DNA of 61,641 nucleotides from Spongiactinospora sp. TRM90649. GTDB lineage: Bacteria > Actinomycetota > Actinomycetes > Streptosporangiales > Streptosporangiaceae. The stretch is taken from the NCBI RefSeq assembly GCF_029382225.1, contig NZ_JARLTC010000049.1, positions 1-61,641 on the forward strand, read 5' to 3'. Both the position numbers and the translations under genes were made by a program. The notes below the pieces were generated by a model. It ran no database searches, was not told the origin of the DNA, and saw only the letters and a list, made by a program, of their open reading frames with translations. Positions 16,113-25,316 of this stretch are shown here, in pieces. How positions within the stretch are numbered: position 1 is the first letter of the stretch; every line of letters begins with the position of its first letter.

Positions 16113-16601
16113 GTGAATCAGCGCGAGTACTACCGGCCGGTCAAGTCAGGCGTCTCCACCCGCGATGTCATGGTGTGGCGGCGTGTCTTTGCGGGTCGGG
16201 GGGATCAGGTTGCCCCGGCGCGGCATCTGGTGCGGACGCTGCTGGGTGACACAAACCGTGGCGATGACGCGGAGTGGGTGGCAGCGGAGTTGATCAGCAA
16301 CGCGCTGCTCTACAGCCGGTCGGGTAGGCCGCGCGGGTTCTTTGTGGTCGAGGTACGGCGGGATTCGCGCATCGCGCGGATCGCCGTCCGGGACCTCGGC
16401 GGTGGCGGCGTTCCGCGGCTTACTCCCTCGTGGCAGGTGCTGGGCGGTGAGCTGGACGAGCACGGGTACGGCCTGCGTGGCGTCGGCGAGCTGGCTGCCG
16501 CGGTCGGGGTGGACGGAGACCCGAACGCCGGGCATGAGGTCTGGGCGGAACTCGGCTTGGAGTGCTCTGACGTGCAAGCCGCTTCCCCGCATAAGGATTG
16601 A
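16113..16601 (+). CDS. ATP-binding anti-sigma-like regulator (HATPase)
   Basis: A 162-residue GHKL-fold protein: the N box AAELISNALLYSRSGRP (about 52-68), IAVRDLGGGGVPRL as G1, and DEHGYGLRGVGELAAAVG as G2. It is related to the proteins at 8285 and 42819 but more divergent, with an unusual run of glycines in G1. Starts at GTG. It stands alone between the BTAD gene and the accessory operon. Confidence 0.7.
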   Translation: MNQREYYRPVKSGVSTRDVMVWRRVFAGRGDQVAPARHLVRTLLGDTNRGDDAEWVAAELISNALLYSRSGRPRGFFVVEVRRDSRIARIAVRDLGGGGVPRLTPSWQVLGGELDEHGYGLRGVGELAAAVGVDGDPNAGHEVWAELGLECSDVQAASPHKD

Positions 16602-17151
16602 CCACCAATCGCTGATGCGTTCGCTGTGGCGTTGTGTGTCGCGTTCGGAGTCGCGGTTAAGAGCGCATCGATGGTAATAGCGATTCCTTGCATGTCGTGG
16701 CGCTTCGGATCGATGCGTTGGGGCTCCCGACTCGCCTGAGGGCGACGTGTGAATATGTGGCGGCCCGTACGAATGCAGGTCCTTTTCAATTTGCCGTCGT
16801 GGTGCTCGCCGTACGCAACTTTCCCTGCTCGGATGGTCGGCCTCACTGCTTCGCGCGGCGGGTGCCGGCGGCGTGCGAGCTGCTCGCTGCCCTGTCGGCT
16901 CGGCCTCGTCGAGTCGTTGGCCGAGCTGCATTGAAAAACGGCTCGCCCCCCTCGCTCGCCCTATTCGAGAAGAAATGAGTATCCGGCTGGGCGAATGTGG
17001 TGGCGTCAGGTAAGCCTCTCCAGCCGTCGTGGTGACTAAAAATATCGTGTCACCGCTTGAGTTAACCGCCGGAGGCGAGCAATGGTCGAGCTCCAACAAA
17101 ACGCGGCCCGCCGAAACCGGCCGGGACGCAACCGGAAAGGAGCCTTACCCG
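16602..17151. other. Gene-free stretch upstream of the accessory operon
   Basis: About 550 bp with no convincing gene; frames present lack codon bias. The part nearest 17152 should hold the promoter of the 17.2-20.3 kb operon. I do not recognise a clear -10/-35 pair. Confidence 0.45.
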
Positions 17152-18081
17152 ATGACGATTCACGCGGACACGGCCGCCACGGTCCCCGACACCGCAGCGA
17201 CCCCGTCGCCGGACACCGACACCACCGCCGCGCCGAACGACCGGCAGGAGGCCATGTGGGCGGCGCTGATGGCCAACCCGGGAGCCTCGGCGACCATCCT
17301 CGGCGCGGAGGCCGGGATCAGCCGGATCACCGCCAGCAAGATCCTCAAGCAGTTCGAGGGCGACGGCCGGGCCACGCGGACGCCGGGCGGTCACGACGGG
17401 CGCGGCCGTACGCCGGATTGCTGGCACCCCGCCGACACCGCAGTGTCCGCGCCAGCCGATGACGGTGAGCACACCGGCGAGTCGCCCGAGGAGCCGGATG
17501 AGATCGCTCCGGCAGCGGAGAACGGCGTGCCGGAGCCGGAGCAGGACGACCACGCCGAGCCGCAGGGTGACGAACCTGCGGACACGCCGGAGGCCGACGC
17601 GGACAGCGAATCCGACGGCGAGCCGGACGAGCCGGATGCCGAGGAGGACCCGGCCCGCAGTCAGGCCCGTAGCGAACTCCTCGAACTGGCCGATCTGATC
17701 ATCGGCACGGTGACCGCCATGGAGACCGATGAGGCGATCATCGCCCTGGGCCGGTTGGAGATGTTCATGGCCAAGGCCCCCCAGGTGCACCGCAACGCCC
17801 GCGCCCTGCTGACCGGCACCTCCGCCCCCGGCCGTACGGCCAGCCGCACCGCACCCGCCACAACGGCGGCCACCGGTGGCGCGGTCCGGCCCGGCCAGCT
17901 CCGGGACCGGGTCCTGGAGCACCTGACCCAGCACGCGGGCAAGGACTTCACTCCCTACGAGATCGGCCGCGTTCTGGACAGCTCCTCCGGCGCGGTCGCC
18001 AACGCCCTGGACCGGCTGGTCAGCCTCGGTCAGGCCGAGCTGACCTGTGAGCGTCCCCGCCGGTTCTCCCTCGCGTCCTGA
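17152..18081 (+). CDS. Two winged-helix (MarR-like) element regulator with acidic linker
   Basis: 309 residues from an ATG with AAAGGAG about 10 bases upstream. An N-terminal helix-turn-helix (about residues 30-65, LGAEAGISRITASKILKQFE) is followed by a long Glu/Asp/Pro-rich linker (about 95-175), a helical segment (175-225) and a C-terminal winged helix (about 250-305, with IGRVLDSSSGAVANALDRLV). It is a DNA-binding protein heading the accessory operon. The acidic linker could mimic DNA or recruit partners, which is inference. Probably a regulator or replication/partition accessory of the ICE. Confidence 0.7.
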   Translation: MTIHADTAATVPDTAATPSPDTDTTAAPNDRQEAMWAALMANPGASATILGAEAGISRITASKILKQFEGDGRATRTPGGHDGRGRTPDCWHPADTAVSAPADDGEHTGESPEEPDEIAPAAENGVPEPEQDDHAEPQGDEPADTPEADADSESDGEPDEPDAEEDPARSQARSELLELADLIIGTVTAMETDEAIIALGRLEMFMAKAPQVHRNARALLTGTSAPGRTASRTAPATTAATGGAVRPGQLRDRVLEHLTQHAGKDFTPYEIGRVLDSSSGAVANALDRLVSLGQAELTCERPRRFSLAS

Positions 18082-18156
18082 CCCCGAAGCCCGCCGTACC
18101 GGGCCGACGGAGGCCCGGTACGGCCCGCCCACCCAACCTGCATGGAGGTAATCGTC

Positions 18157-19158
18157 ATGGCTCACGAGCTTGAAGTCTTCGCCGACGGATCCGCCGCGTT
18201 CGCCGCCGCCGTCAAGCCCGGCTGGCACCGGCTCGGCTACACCGCGCCCGGCCCGATGACCGCCGGGGAACTGCTCACCCACGCCCAGCTCGCCGACTGG
18301 AACGTCCGTAAGGTCCCCGTCGGGCAGGTCACCGACCCCGACACCGGCCAGCCGGTGACCGCCGACGAGGACTTCCTGATCGTCCGCACCAACCCCGGCA
18401 CCGGGCAGCCCGAACGGCTCGGCATGGTCGGCAAGGACTACAAGATCGTCCAGAACGAGGAGGTCGCCGACTTCCTGCAGACCCTCGTGGACGAGTCCGG
18501 CGCGGTCTTCGACACCGGCGGCTCGCTGCACAGCGGACGCCGGGTGTTCGTCACCATGCGCCTGCCCGAGCCGCTCATGGTCGGCGGGTTCGACCAGGTC
18601 GATCTGTACCTGGCCGCGTTCTCCCGGCACGACGGCTGGGGGTCCTTCACCACCGTCGCCACCCCGGTCCGCGTGGTCTGCGCCAACACCGAACGCGCCG
18701 CGCTACGCAACAACGCCGCCATGTTCAAAGTCCGCCACACCGGCCACATCGCCGGGCGCATCGCCGAGGCCCGCGACGCGCTACGGCTGACCTGGCGGCA
18801 CGGCCAGGCGTTCGCCGTCGAGGCCGAGAAGCTGCTGGCCACCCCGATGGACCTCCAGGAGTTCCGCCAGTTCGCCGCCACGCTGCACCCGCTCAGCCCG
18901 GACGCCAAGGACCTCACCCGCCGCAACCACGAGCTGGCGATGCGGGAACTGGAGTGGCTGTTCACTTCCGCCCCCACCAACGAGCCCATCCGGGGCACCC
19001 GCTGGGCCGCCTACAACGCGGTCACCGAGCGGCTCGACCACCGTAGCCCGGTGATCGGGCGGCGCGAGGCCGCGATCGTCCGCGCCGAGCGGGCTCTGCT
19101 CGACGACCACGCCAACACCAAGATCAAGGGCCGCGCCTTCTATCTGCTCGCCGCCTGA
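18157..19158 (+). CDS. DUF932 (phage/plasmid-like TIGR03299) protein
   Basis: 333 residues from an ATG with GGAGG 8 bases upstream. The N-terminus (HELEVFADGSAAFAAAVKPG then WHRLG) and the central VVCANTERAALRNN / FKVRHTGHI part are hallmark sequences of DUF932, a family found almost only on phages, plasmids and ICEs. Its biochemical role is not settled. It is the second gene of the plus-strand accessory operon and conserved next to small proteins like the ones that follow. Confidence 0.85.
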   Translation: MAHELEVFADGSAAFAAAVKPGWHRLGYTAPGPMTAGELLTHAQLADWNVRKVPVGQVTDPDTGQPVTADEDFLIVRTNPGTGQPERLGMVGKDYKIVQNEEVADFLQTLVDESGAVFDTGGSLHSGRRVFVTMRLPEPLMVGGFDQVDLYLAAFSRHDGWGSFTTVATPVRVVCANTERAALRNNAAMFKVRHTGHIAGRIAEARDALRLTWRHGQAFAVEAEKLLATPMDLQEFRQFAATLHPLSPDAKDLTRRNHELAMRELEWLFTSAPTNEPIRGTRWAAYNAVTERLDHRSPVIGRREAAIVRAERALLDDHANTKIKGRAFYLLAA

Positions 19159-19190
19159 CCGTCCCGGCACGCACGAAAGAGAGAAGGCGC

Positions 19191-19499
19191 ATGGGTTACC
19201 TCGAAGACCTCGCCAGCGATCATCACGCCAAAGCCGGTGAGGAGTGGGCCACCGCGATCACCCGGCTCACCTACCTCGCCGACGAAGGACAGGACTTCAC
19301 CGCAGAAGAGATCTCCCGCGCCGCCGTCGCTCAGTACGCCTACGGCTGGTGGCGGGCGGTGTCGGAACTGATCGGCACCGAGTGCCACGGCGAGCTGTTC
19401 ACCCAAGCCATGAACCAGGCCCGCCGTCAGGCCGCCCAGCGGTTCCTCACCGCCACTCGGAAACTCGCCGACGCCCTCGCCGACATCGAAAGGAACTGA
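19191..19499 (+). CDS. Hypothetical 102-residue helical protein
   Basis: Starts with GAGAGAAGG upstream of the ATG. The all-helical sequence includes RAAVAQYAYGWWRAVSELIG and a C-terminal AAQRFLTATRKLADALADIE. The last part recurs in the next gene (AARDFLTATGELLTLHA), so the two genes are probably an ancient tandem duplication. Function unknown; member of the DUF932 operon. Confidence 0.65.
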   Translation: MGYLEDLASDHHAKAGEEWATAITRLTYLADEGQDFTAEEISRAAVAQYAYGWWRAVSELIGTECHGELFTQAMNQARRQAAQRFLTATRKLADALADIERN

Positions 19500-19501
19500 C
19501 C

Positions 19502-19915
19502 GTGATCCCACCATGTGAGGTCCCTTGCACCCTGAAACTCCACACCCAGCGGGTGATCGAGTCCGCCACCCGAGCGCACGGCGCAGCCGCCGCCGAGCTC
19601 ACCTTCCGCGTTGACAGAGGGCACCTGCTGTCCGCCGGGTCCATGTACGGCACCGCCTACGGCCGCGCCCTGTGCACCTGGTGGGCCACAGTCATCACGC
19701 AGATCGGCACCGACGAGATCGCCACCGACCACGCCCTGCGCCGGGTACGCGCCTGGGCCCGGCAGTACCTCACCTCCGAGCCAGGTTCCGCTTTGCCCGG
19801 CACCTTGTTCGACCACGCCATCGCGCATGCCTCCCGGGCCGCCGCCCGGGACTTCCTGACCGCCACCGGCGAGCTGCTCACCCTGCACGCCTTCCCTCAT
19901 GAGGAGGCCAAGTGA
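19502..19915 (+). CDS. Hypothetical protein, paralogue of the preceding gene
   Basis: 137 residues from a GTG with AAAGGAA 9 bases upstream, 2 bp after the previous stop. The pattern YGRALCTWWATVITQIGTDE... followed by FDHAIAHASRAAARDFLTAT aligns with YAYGWWRAVSELIGTECHGE...FTQAMNQARRQAAQRFLTAT of the gene before it. Function unknown. Its stop overlaps the following GTG. Confidence 0.65.
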   Translation: MIPPCEVPCTLKLHTQRVIESATRAHGAAAAELTFRVDRGHLLSAGSMYGTAYGRALCTWWATVITQIGTDEIATDHALRRVRAWARQYLTSEPGSALPGTLFDHAIAHASRAAARDFLTATGELLTLHAFPHEEAK

Positions 19916-20283
19916 CCGTCTCGGCCGAAGAGGGCTCGGAGGTGGAGGTGTTCCAGCTCCTGGCATGGCGCTGGAACGTCACAGCCGCCAAAGGCTACGC
20001 GGCGGGCCGCGCACCGAACGGCGCGCTCGCGGCGGCCAGTTGGGCGGGGCTGCTGTCCCTGATCGCCATTGACCGCGACCACGCCGCCACGGTCGACGTG
20101 TCCGAGCCCGTGATCGCCGTCCCGGTGCCCGACGACGGCGGGCCGCTCGTCATCGACGGCTGGCACCGCATCCACCAGGCCCTGGCCACCGGAACCGAAC
20201 GGCTGCCGGTCATCCTGCTCACCGCCGAGGAGGAGCGGGCCTGCCGCATCCACGGCGGCGAGAAGGGCTACGGCTGGCGGTAG
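19912..20283 (+). CDS. Small ParB-like domain protein
   Basis: A 123-residue protein, GTGA-coupled to the preceding gene with GAGGAGG upstream. The second half (VIAVPVPDDGGPLVIDGWHR, IHQALATGTERLPVILLTAE) resembles the start of ParB/sulfiredoxin-fold domains, where G(W/N)HR lies at the nucleotide-binding site. It lacks a helix-turn-helix. It may be a regulatory or modifying protein of the element. It is the last gene of the operon, followed by a terminator. Confidence 0.55.
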   Translation: MTVSAEEGSEVEVFQLLAWRWNVTAAKGYAAGRAPNGALAAASWAGLLSLIAIDRDHAATVDVSEPVIAVPVPDDGGPLVIDGWHRIHQALATGTERLPVILLTAEEERACRIHGGEKGYGWR

Positions 20284-20309
20284 ACCGCGCCCGGTGGCGT
20301 AGGAGGATT

Positions 20310-20345
20310 GCCCCGGTTCGTGCACATCACGTGTACGGCCGGGGC
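20310..20345 (+). terminator. Terminator of the DUF932 operon
   Basis: A long inverted repeat: GCCCCGG...CGTGCAC on the left and GTGTACG...CCGGGGC on the right, with a short loop and one G-U pair. It lies 27 bases after the last stop codon. Confidence 0.65.
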
Positions 20346-20493
20346 ACACCTCCTGCACCACCGGTCCGGCCGTACCGGAACCTGCCTTAAGGGCTGCCGT
20401 TCGGAGCTGTGATCGTGTGGACGGCTTTGCTTCGGTGAATCCCCTGCCGATCAGGTGCTTCTGCCCCGACGGTGTCGGGCCCGGGAGGCGGAG

Positions 20494-22158
20494 ATGGTGG
20501 GGTGGTGCTTGCTCTTGAGCCCCACACCCGCCCCGAGGCCTACCGAATGGCTCTCACTGGAAACCGGGCGAGAACTCCGTATCCGGTGCCGGAAGCGAAC
20601 CGGCCGTGCCAGAGTGATTCACGTGATCCCCGCGCACGTCCCCGACAAGCCACCGCTCACCTACGCCGACAGCTTCGACGTACCGGTCCTTTTCCGTGAC
20701 AGGCCTGCGAAGAACCCTAGGAGGCAGTTGCGGACGGCCAAGCACAAGCCGTGGGCGGGGATGGGTGGATTTCCGGCGACCAACGGCTGGTACGTCTCGA
20801 CCACCACCTGGCGGGAGATCATCAAGGCCGCCATCGAGGTCGGCCGCGACGTCACTCCGCACTTGCGGAATCAGCCGCAGTACGCGCACGGGGAACTCGT
20901 CGCCCGGGTTTCCCCGCTGTATGCCTATCTTGGCATGCACCCCGTCAAGCCTCGGCACCCCGTACGAGGCACCACGGACCGGCGCCTGACTCTGAACCCG
21001 GTGTACGAGTACGGCACCGAGCGCAGCGCGAAGAACGCGGCCGCCTACCGGCTGGGTATGACGATGGCCGAGTGGGCCTGCCGCTCACTGCTGGGCCTCG
21101 GACAGACCGAGCACCTCGAATTCGGCGGCCCGATCCCCGCCCTGCGCAACACGTTCAAGAACCCGAAGAATAGGTTGCCCGACCTGTGGGGGCAGCACCA
21201 GGCAGAGGGCCTGTGCTGGCTGATCGAGGCCAAGGGGGGCGACGTGGGCCTCAGCAAACTCCGCGAGGGGTGGGAGCAACTGGCCGCCGGCAGCAAGGTT
21301 CTCGGCTCGTACGCCCACCGCACCGTCCTGGTTGGAGCGTCCGTGCGGCCCGGAGATGACCTCTTCCTCACCATCGACCACGATCTGCACCCTCGACGAG
21401 CGCCGCGTACCCCGGCCGGATTCGACATCGACGACGAGTCAGCGGTCGGACCCGGCGGTCTCGAAGACCGTCTCGCTGACAGCGACGACGCGCTCATCGG
21501 CGCGGCCCGCGCCCAAATGCTCACCTACCTAGCGCTGCGCTCGGCTGCCTTCTCACAACTGCGCACCGTGCTCATTCCCGCCGACAGCGCGTCCCGCCAT
21601 CGGCGCTCTGGGCTGATCACACCCTTGGAAAGCGACGACCTCACCCGCGCCCTTCGGGCTGAGGCCCGCACAGAGGCGAACTACTACGCTGACCGGCGCA
21701 CCCTGCGTACCAGGCTTCGTTCCATGGGCCTCGACGACTTCCTCACCTGCCGCATCCTCGGAACCGGGGTTCACCTCGGCATGTCCCGGCAGCTGTTCGC
21801 CGCCTGCGAGCGTCTCCACGAGGAGGACCTCGCGATCGCCCAGCGCATCCCTGGGCTGCGCGCCGAGGACCAGCTGGCCGATGACCAGGAACTCGGGGAC
21901 GACGCTCAGGAAGAACAGCGATTTACCGAGCGGCGGATCCTGCGCGAGCGGGAGGAGGAAGCCCGCCCCCGGCTGCACTTCCTGCTCCGCCAGGCCTACG
22001 TTCAGGGAGCGACAAGGGAATGGAGTGATCTGTTGCATCGTCCTGAGGAGCCAGAACTAGATCTGGCAGGCGACGAGGGGCTCCTCGAGGCGGCGACGCC
22101 GGAGACGTACCTGACCGTCAGCCGCTACGACCTGCCCCCCGCACGTGCCTGGCTTTAG
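20494..22158 (+). CDS. Unknown protein with PD-(D/E)xK nuclease-like core
   Basis: 554 residues from an ATG with GGGAGG upstream. The central part (about residues 225-245) reads LPDLWGQHQAEGLCWLIEAK followed by GG. This is an Asp, a hydrophobic strand and E-x-K, the pattern of a restriction-endonuclease-like active site; upstream E207 (TEHLEFGGP) could complete it. The C-terminal third is charged and helical. No full-length family is recognised. It lies between the ICE accessory operon and the transfer operon, beside a GIY-YIG/RAMA protein, so a cargo or defence role is plausible. The nuclease assignment needs structural modelling. Confidence 0.55.
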   Translation: MVGWCLLLSPTPAPRPTEWLSLETGRELRIRCRKRTGRARVIHVIPAHVPDKPPLTYADSFDVPVLFRDRPAKNPRRQLRTAKHKPWAGMGGFPATNGWYVSTTTWREIIKAAIEVGRDVTPHLRNQPQYAHGELVARVSPLYAYLGMHPVKPRHPVRGTTDRRLTLNPVYEYGTERSAKNAAAYRLGMTMAEWACRSLLGLGQTEHLEFGGPIPALRNTFKNPKNRLPDLWGQHQAEGLCWLIEAKGGDVGLSKLREGWEQLAAGSKVLGSYAHRTVLVGASVRPGDDLFLTIDHDLHPRRAPRTPAGFDIDDESAVGPGGLEDRLADSDDALIGAARAQMLTYLALRSAAFSQLRTVLIPADSASRHRRSGLITPLESDDLTRALRAEARTEANYYADRRTLRTRLRSMGLDDFLTCRILGTGVHLGMSRQLFAACERLHEEDLAIAQRIPGLRAEDQLADDQELGDDAQEEQRFTERRILREREEEARPRLHFLLRQAYVQGATREWSDLLHRPEEPELDLAGDEGLLEAATPETYLTVSRYDLPPARAWL

Positions 22159-22204
22159 GGCTCGCGGGAGGCCTGCGGGCTGCGCGTCTGCGATGCGCAT
22201 CTGA

Positions 22205-23485
22205 TCACCCGGCCGAGGCCAGCGTTCGGCGAGCGGTTTCGACGGCGAACCGGGCCGGGTCGAACTCCTGCGCGCTCTCCAGACCGGCCCAGTGGACATA
22301 TTCGTCGTGCTCGTGGTGGTCGGGATCGGCCAGCACCAGACGGAAGTATGCGTAGCCTCCGATGCCGCCGACGTCCTCTGGAGGGCAAGCGCCCACCCCG
22401 TCCACCAGCACCGGGTAACGGACACCTTCCTCCGCGGCGAGGATCTCCTCCAGCACGATGTCATGCCGCCAGCTGTCACCCAGGTCGTACTCGTACTCCA
22501 TGGCTGCCCCGACCTGTGCGAGCACCTCCGCCAGCGAGGTCTTCTTCTCGTCCACAACGTCCAGATCCCACTCGGGTGACGGTTCGCCGTACAGGACACC
22601 TCCCACCGTGAACAGGTGGAGATGACGGCCCTCCCAGCCCATCGCCGCGACCAGGATGTCGTGCAGCCTGTCGATCGTGATCCCGGGTGAGACGAGCAGG
22701 CGCCGCCAGATCACGGGATCCGCACTCTCCGGGAGCGTCACCCGGATCTGATAGATCGGCTCTCCCGGTGCGGCCTCACCCAGGCCGCGCCGTACGACGT
22801 TCACCGCTACCGGGGACAGGGTCGCCGTCTCCTCCGTGAGTTCCACCGCATCCAGCCGTACCAAGACGGCCAGCAGTCGATCGATGTCCTGGTCGGCCAT
22901 CCGCCGCTGCGCTTCCGGGTTGCGCATCTCGTAGTACGGCGACGCGATCTCCCAGGCCAGTTCCCGCAGATTCGCAACCGACACGGGCCCGCCGTACAAC
23001 CTGCGCAGCAGTGCCGGCCAGATGAGCGTGAACTCCTCGCCGACCAGGGACGCGTACCAGTGGCTCCTGGGGAAGAGCGCGTCGCTCATCTTCCCCAACG
23101 CCGTGAACGACGCCTCCCACAACCGCTCCGAGTCCATCAGCAGTGGCACTGCCTTCTTCACCGGCAGCAGCCGCCCCTTGACCACCCGGACCAGTCCGAC
23201 CGCCTTGGCCCATTCCACGATCAGGTTCAATCCGGGCAGTTCGGTGCTGCTCTTCGTCCGGAACACCCGATCGCCGATCTTCGGGTCGATCTCGTCGCCG
23301 GTCTCCAGCAGTGCCACCAGCGTCCGCGCATCCGATAGCGTCAGTTTTCCCGTCTGAGTCAGCTTCCGGCCTGCGCCCACCCATTCGGTAAACGCCCGCA
23401 ACTCCTCCTGCACGGCATTCAGGGTATGACCGAGTCTGGCCTCAGCCGCACGCGCCGCGCGAACGAGTCCTTCCTGTCCCATCAC
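22205..23485 (-). CDS. Plasmid pRiA4b ORF-3-like family protein
   Basis: A 426-residue protein in two parts. The N-terminal 240 residues are an uncharacterised helical region seen in many actinomycete homologues. The C-terminal part (about 245-425) is the pRiA4b ORF-3-like domain: QIRVTLPESADPVIWRRLLV, IDRLHDILVAAMGWEGRHLH, DLGDSWRHDIVLEEI. The family is common on plasmids and transposons and also occurs in chromosomes; its activity is not established. It is convergent with the PD-(D/E)xK-like gene. Confidence 0.82.
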   Translation of the reverse strand: MMGQEGLVRAARAAEARLGHTLNAVQEELRAFTEWVGAGRKLTQTGKLTLSDARTLVALLETGDEIDPKIGDRVFRTKSSTELPGLNLIVEWAKAVGLVRVVKGRLLPVKKAVPLLMDSERLWEASFTALGKMSDALFPRSHWYASLVGEEFTLIWPALLRRLYGGPVSVANLRELAWEIASPYYEMRNPEAQRRMADQDIDRLLAVLVRLDAVELTEETATLSPVAVNVVRRGLGEAAPGEPIYQIRVTLPESADPVIWRRLLVSPGITIDRLHDILVAAMGWEGRHLHLFTVGGVLYGEPSPEWDLDVVDEKKTSLAEVLAQVGAAMEYEYDLGDSWRHDIVLEEILAAEEGVRYPVLVDGVGACPPEDVGGIGGYAYFRLVLADPDHHEHDEYVHWAGLESAQEFDPARFAVETARRTLASAG

Positions 23486-23503
23486 GAGACCGCCATTCGC
23501 GAT

Positions 23504-24370
23504 CTAGACCCCTGCGTCGCGTTGCCGTTCGAGCCGGTCGCGCAGCGCGGATATCGGCAGCGAGCCTTCCGGGGTATCGACTCGCCAGAACTCCCAGCCG
23601 TTCTGCTGGTGGCCGGTCAGCGCGCGGGCCGGTCCGGACAGCGTCGGCCAGTTCTTCTCCCTGAACCGGATCGTGCCGTCCGCGTTGATCGCGGCTCGCT
23701 CGGTGTGCTTGCGGGACTTCGGGATCAGCGCCGCGCCGGGGCTCAGCAGTTCGGCCGAGAGCAGGTCAGAGACCTCGATGGAGCTTCGCCGCTTCGCCAC
23801 CGGTTCGCTCTTCGCGGGCTCCGGCGCTGGAGGTGTCGGAACGTCGTCAACCAGTTCACGGTGGCTGAGCTCGTGCCCGAGGAGGCGCAGGCAGGCGAGG
23901 ATGGGCGGAATGTAGATCCGCATGCTGGCCTGGTCGTGCGCCGAGATGGTGAGGTCGCGGGGACGGTTGCGGTTGTTCAGCCGGACCGTGTCGGCACCCG
24001 CCAGGATGTCGTAGAGGTGGCCTTCCAGCCATCCGGCCTGCCCGGTGTGGAAGCCGTCGTCGCTGGAGTTCCGGCGCACCAGGACCGCGCGGTACCAGTG
24101 CTCACGCTTGTGCAGGTGGGAGCGGAGGCGGGCGCGCAGGTCACCGGGGGCGGCCATGCCGACGTAGGCACCCCACCGGCCCAGCGCGTCCGGGCGGTCG
24201 AGCAGGAAGTAGACCCCGGCCGCCTGCCAGCTCCGGTCGAGTTTCCCGGCGAGGTCGCGCTCGACCACCGCCATTCGCAGTCCCGGATACTCGAAGACGA
24301 CCTCGATCAGCCCCTCCAAGCCATCCGGCATGAGCACCCTGAACGGCGACTTCTCAATGCTCAGTTCCAT
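23504..24370 (-). CDS. GIY-YIG nuclease-like protein with C-terminal RAMA-type domain
   Basis: 288 residues from an ATG with AGGAGGGGG upstream; an earlier in-frame start exists but lacks a site. The GIY-YIG core (about residues 48-120) shows GVYFLLDRPDALGRWGAYVG then an Arg-rich helix (LRARLRSHLHK), with GWLEGHLYDIL carrying the Glu. The last 70 residues (TIRFREKNWPTLSGPARALT, then NGWEFWRV) resemble RAMA domains, which recognise modified bases in restriction-type proteins. A nuclease reading modified DNA is a reasonable inference. Confidence 0.72.
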   Translation of the reverse strand: MELSIEKSPFRVLMPDGLEGLIEVVFEYPGLRMAVVERDLAGKLDRSWQAAGVYFLLDRPDALGRWGAYVGMAAPGDLRARLRSHLHKREHWYRAVLVRRNSSDDGFHTGQAGWLEGHLYDILAGADTVRLNNRNRPRDLTISAHDQASMRIYIPPILACLRLLGHELSHRELVDDVPTPPAPEPAKSEPVAKRRSSIEVSDLLSAELLSPGAALIPKSRKHTERAAINADGTIRFREKNWPTLSGPARALTGHQQNGWEFWRVDTPEGSLPISALRDRLERQRDAGV

Positions 24371-24413
24371 CCGGGCCCCCTCCTTTCCCGGACAAGTATC
24401 GATCAGAAGCCGC

Positions 24414-25316
24414 TCAGTATTCGGCGATCGCCGAAGAGCCGCCAACAGGCCGGGTGAAACCGACCAGGTCTGAGCGTCGGTAAGACGCGACCTTGACGAC
24501 GTCTCCGCTGGCGGGTGCGTTGATCATCTGGCTACCGCCGATCACGATCCCGACGTGGCCGGGCCCGTCCGCCTCCATGCGGAAGAAGACCAGATCGCCC
24601 GGCTGTTCCCGCCCAGCCCGTATGCCCCGGCCATGCCGCCACTGGTCGGCCGCGACGCGCGGAATCACGATCCCCGCCGCCTGGTACGCGCGCATGGTGA
24701 GCCCTGAGCAGTCGAAGGAGCCGGGCCCCTCGGCTCCCCATACATACGGCTTCCCGAGCTGCGCGTGAGCGTAGGCGACCACGGCGGCGGCCCGATCGCC
24801 CGCGATCAGCGGTACGCACGAACCGGTGAGCGCATCGACGGTCCGCTGCGCGAGCGGTTCCCACCGGGCGTACGCATCCGGGAAGGCCGAGCGCTGGACG
24901 GCCTGCGCCGCCTCGGTCAGCGGCAGCCGCTCCCACCGGGGGACACGGAGAAGACGCTCGTAGAACCGGTTGGCGGCGAAGCCGGGTTCAAGGATCTGCT
25001 CGGGGGTGCCCCACCCCTGGGAGGGCCGCTGCTGGAACAACCCCAGCGAGTCGAGGTGGCCGTGCGTGATGTTGCGGAGCTGGGATTCCTGCATGGCGGT
25101 GGCCAGCGCGATGACGGCCGCCCGGGACGGCAGGCGGAGCCGGACGGCGGTCTGGACGATGAGCGCGGCGTTACGCGTCTGCTCGCCGTCCAGGCCGGTC
25201 ACCGGAAGGCAGTGCGCCGGGCTTTCGAGGCCGCCGCCGAGAACGCCTGCGGTCGCCCCGATGATGGCCACCATGAGCAGGACGAAGAGGGCCGCACCGG
25301 CCACGGCGTAGGTCAC
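24414..25316 (-). CDS. NlpC/P60 peptidoglycan hydrolase of the transfer operon
   Basis: A 300-residue protein. One N-terminal transmembrane anchor (about 5-28) is followed by a transglycosylase-like part (about 55-110, AMQESQLRNITHGHLDSLGL then FQQRPSQGWG). The C-terminal NlpC/P60 domain has the catalytic Cys in DCSGLTM (about 201) and His in GHVGIV (about 253). Such enzymes open the cell wall for the conjugation channel (VirB1 role). It is the last gene of the T4SS operon, with a GTG start overlapping the upstream stop. Confidence 0.88.
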   Translation of the reverse strand: MTYAVAGAALFVLLMVAIIGATAGVLGGGLESPAHCLPVTGLDGEQTRNAALIVQTAVRLRLPSRAAVIALATAMQESQLRNITHGHLDSLGLFQQRPSQGWGTPEQILEPGFAANRFYERLLRVPRWERLPLTEAAQAVQRSAFPDAYARWEPLAQRTVDALTGSCVPLIAGDRAAAVVAYAHAQLGKPYVWGAEGPGSFDCSGLTMRAYQAAGIVIPRVAADQWRHGRGIRAGREQPGDLVFFRMEADGPGHVGIVIGGSQMINAPASGDVVKVASYRRSDLVGFTRPVGGSSAIAEY

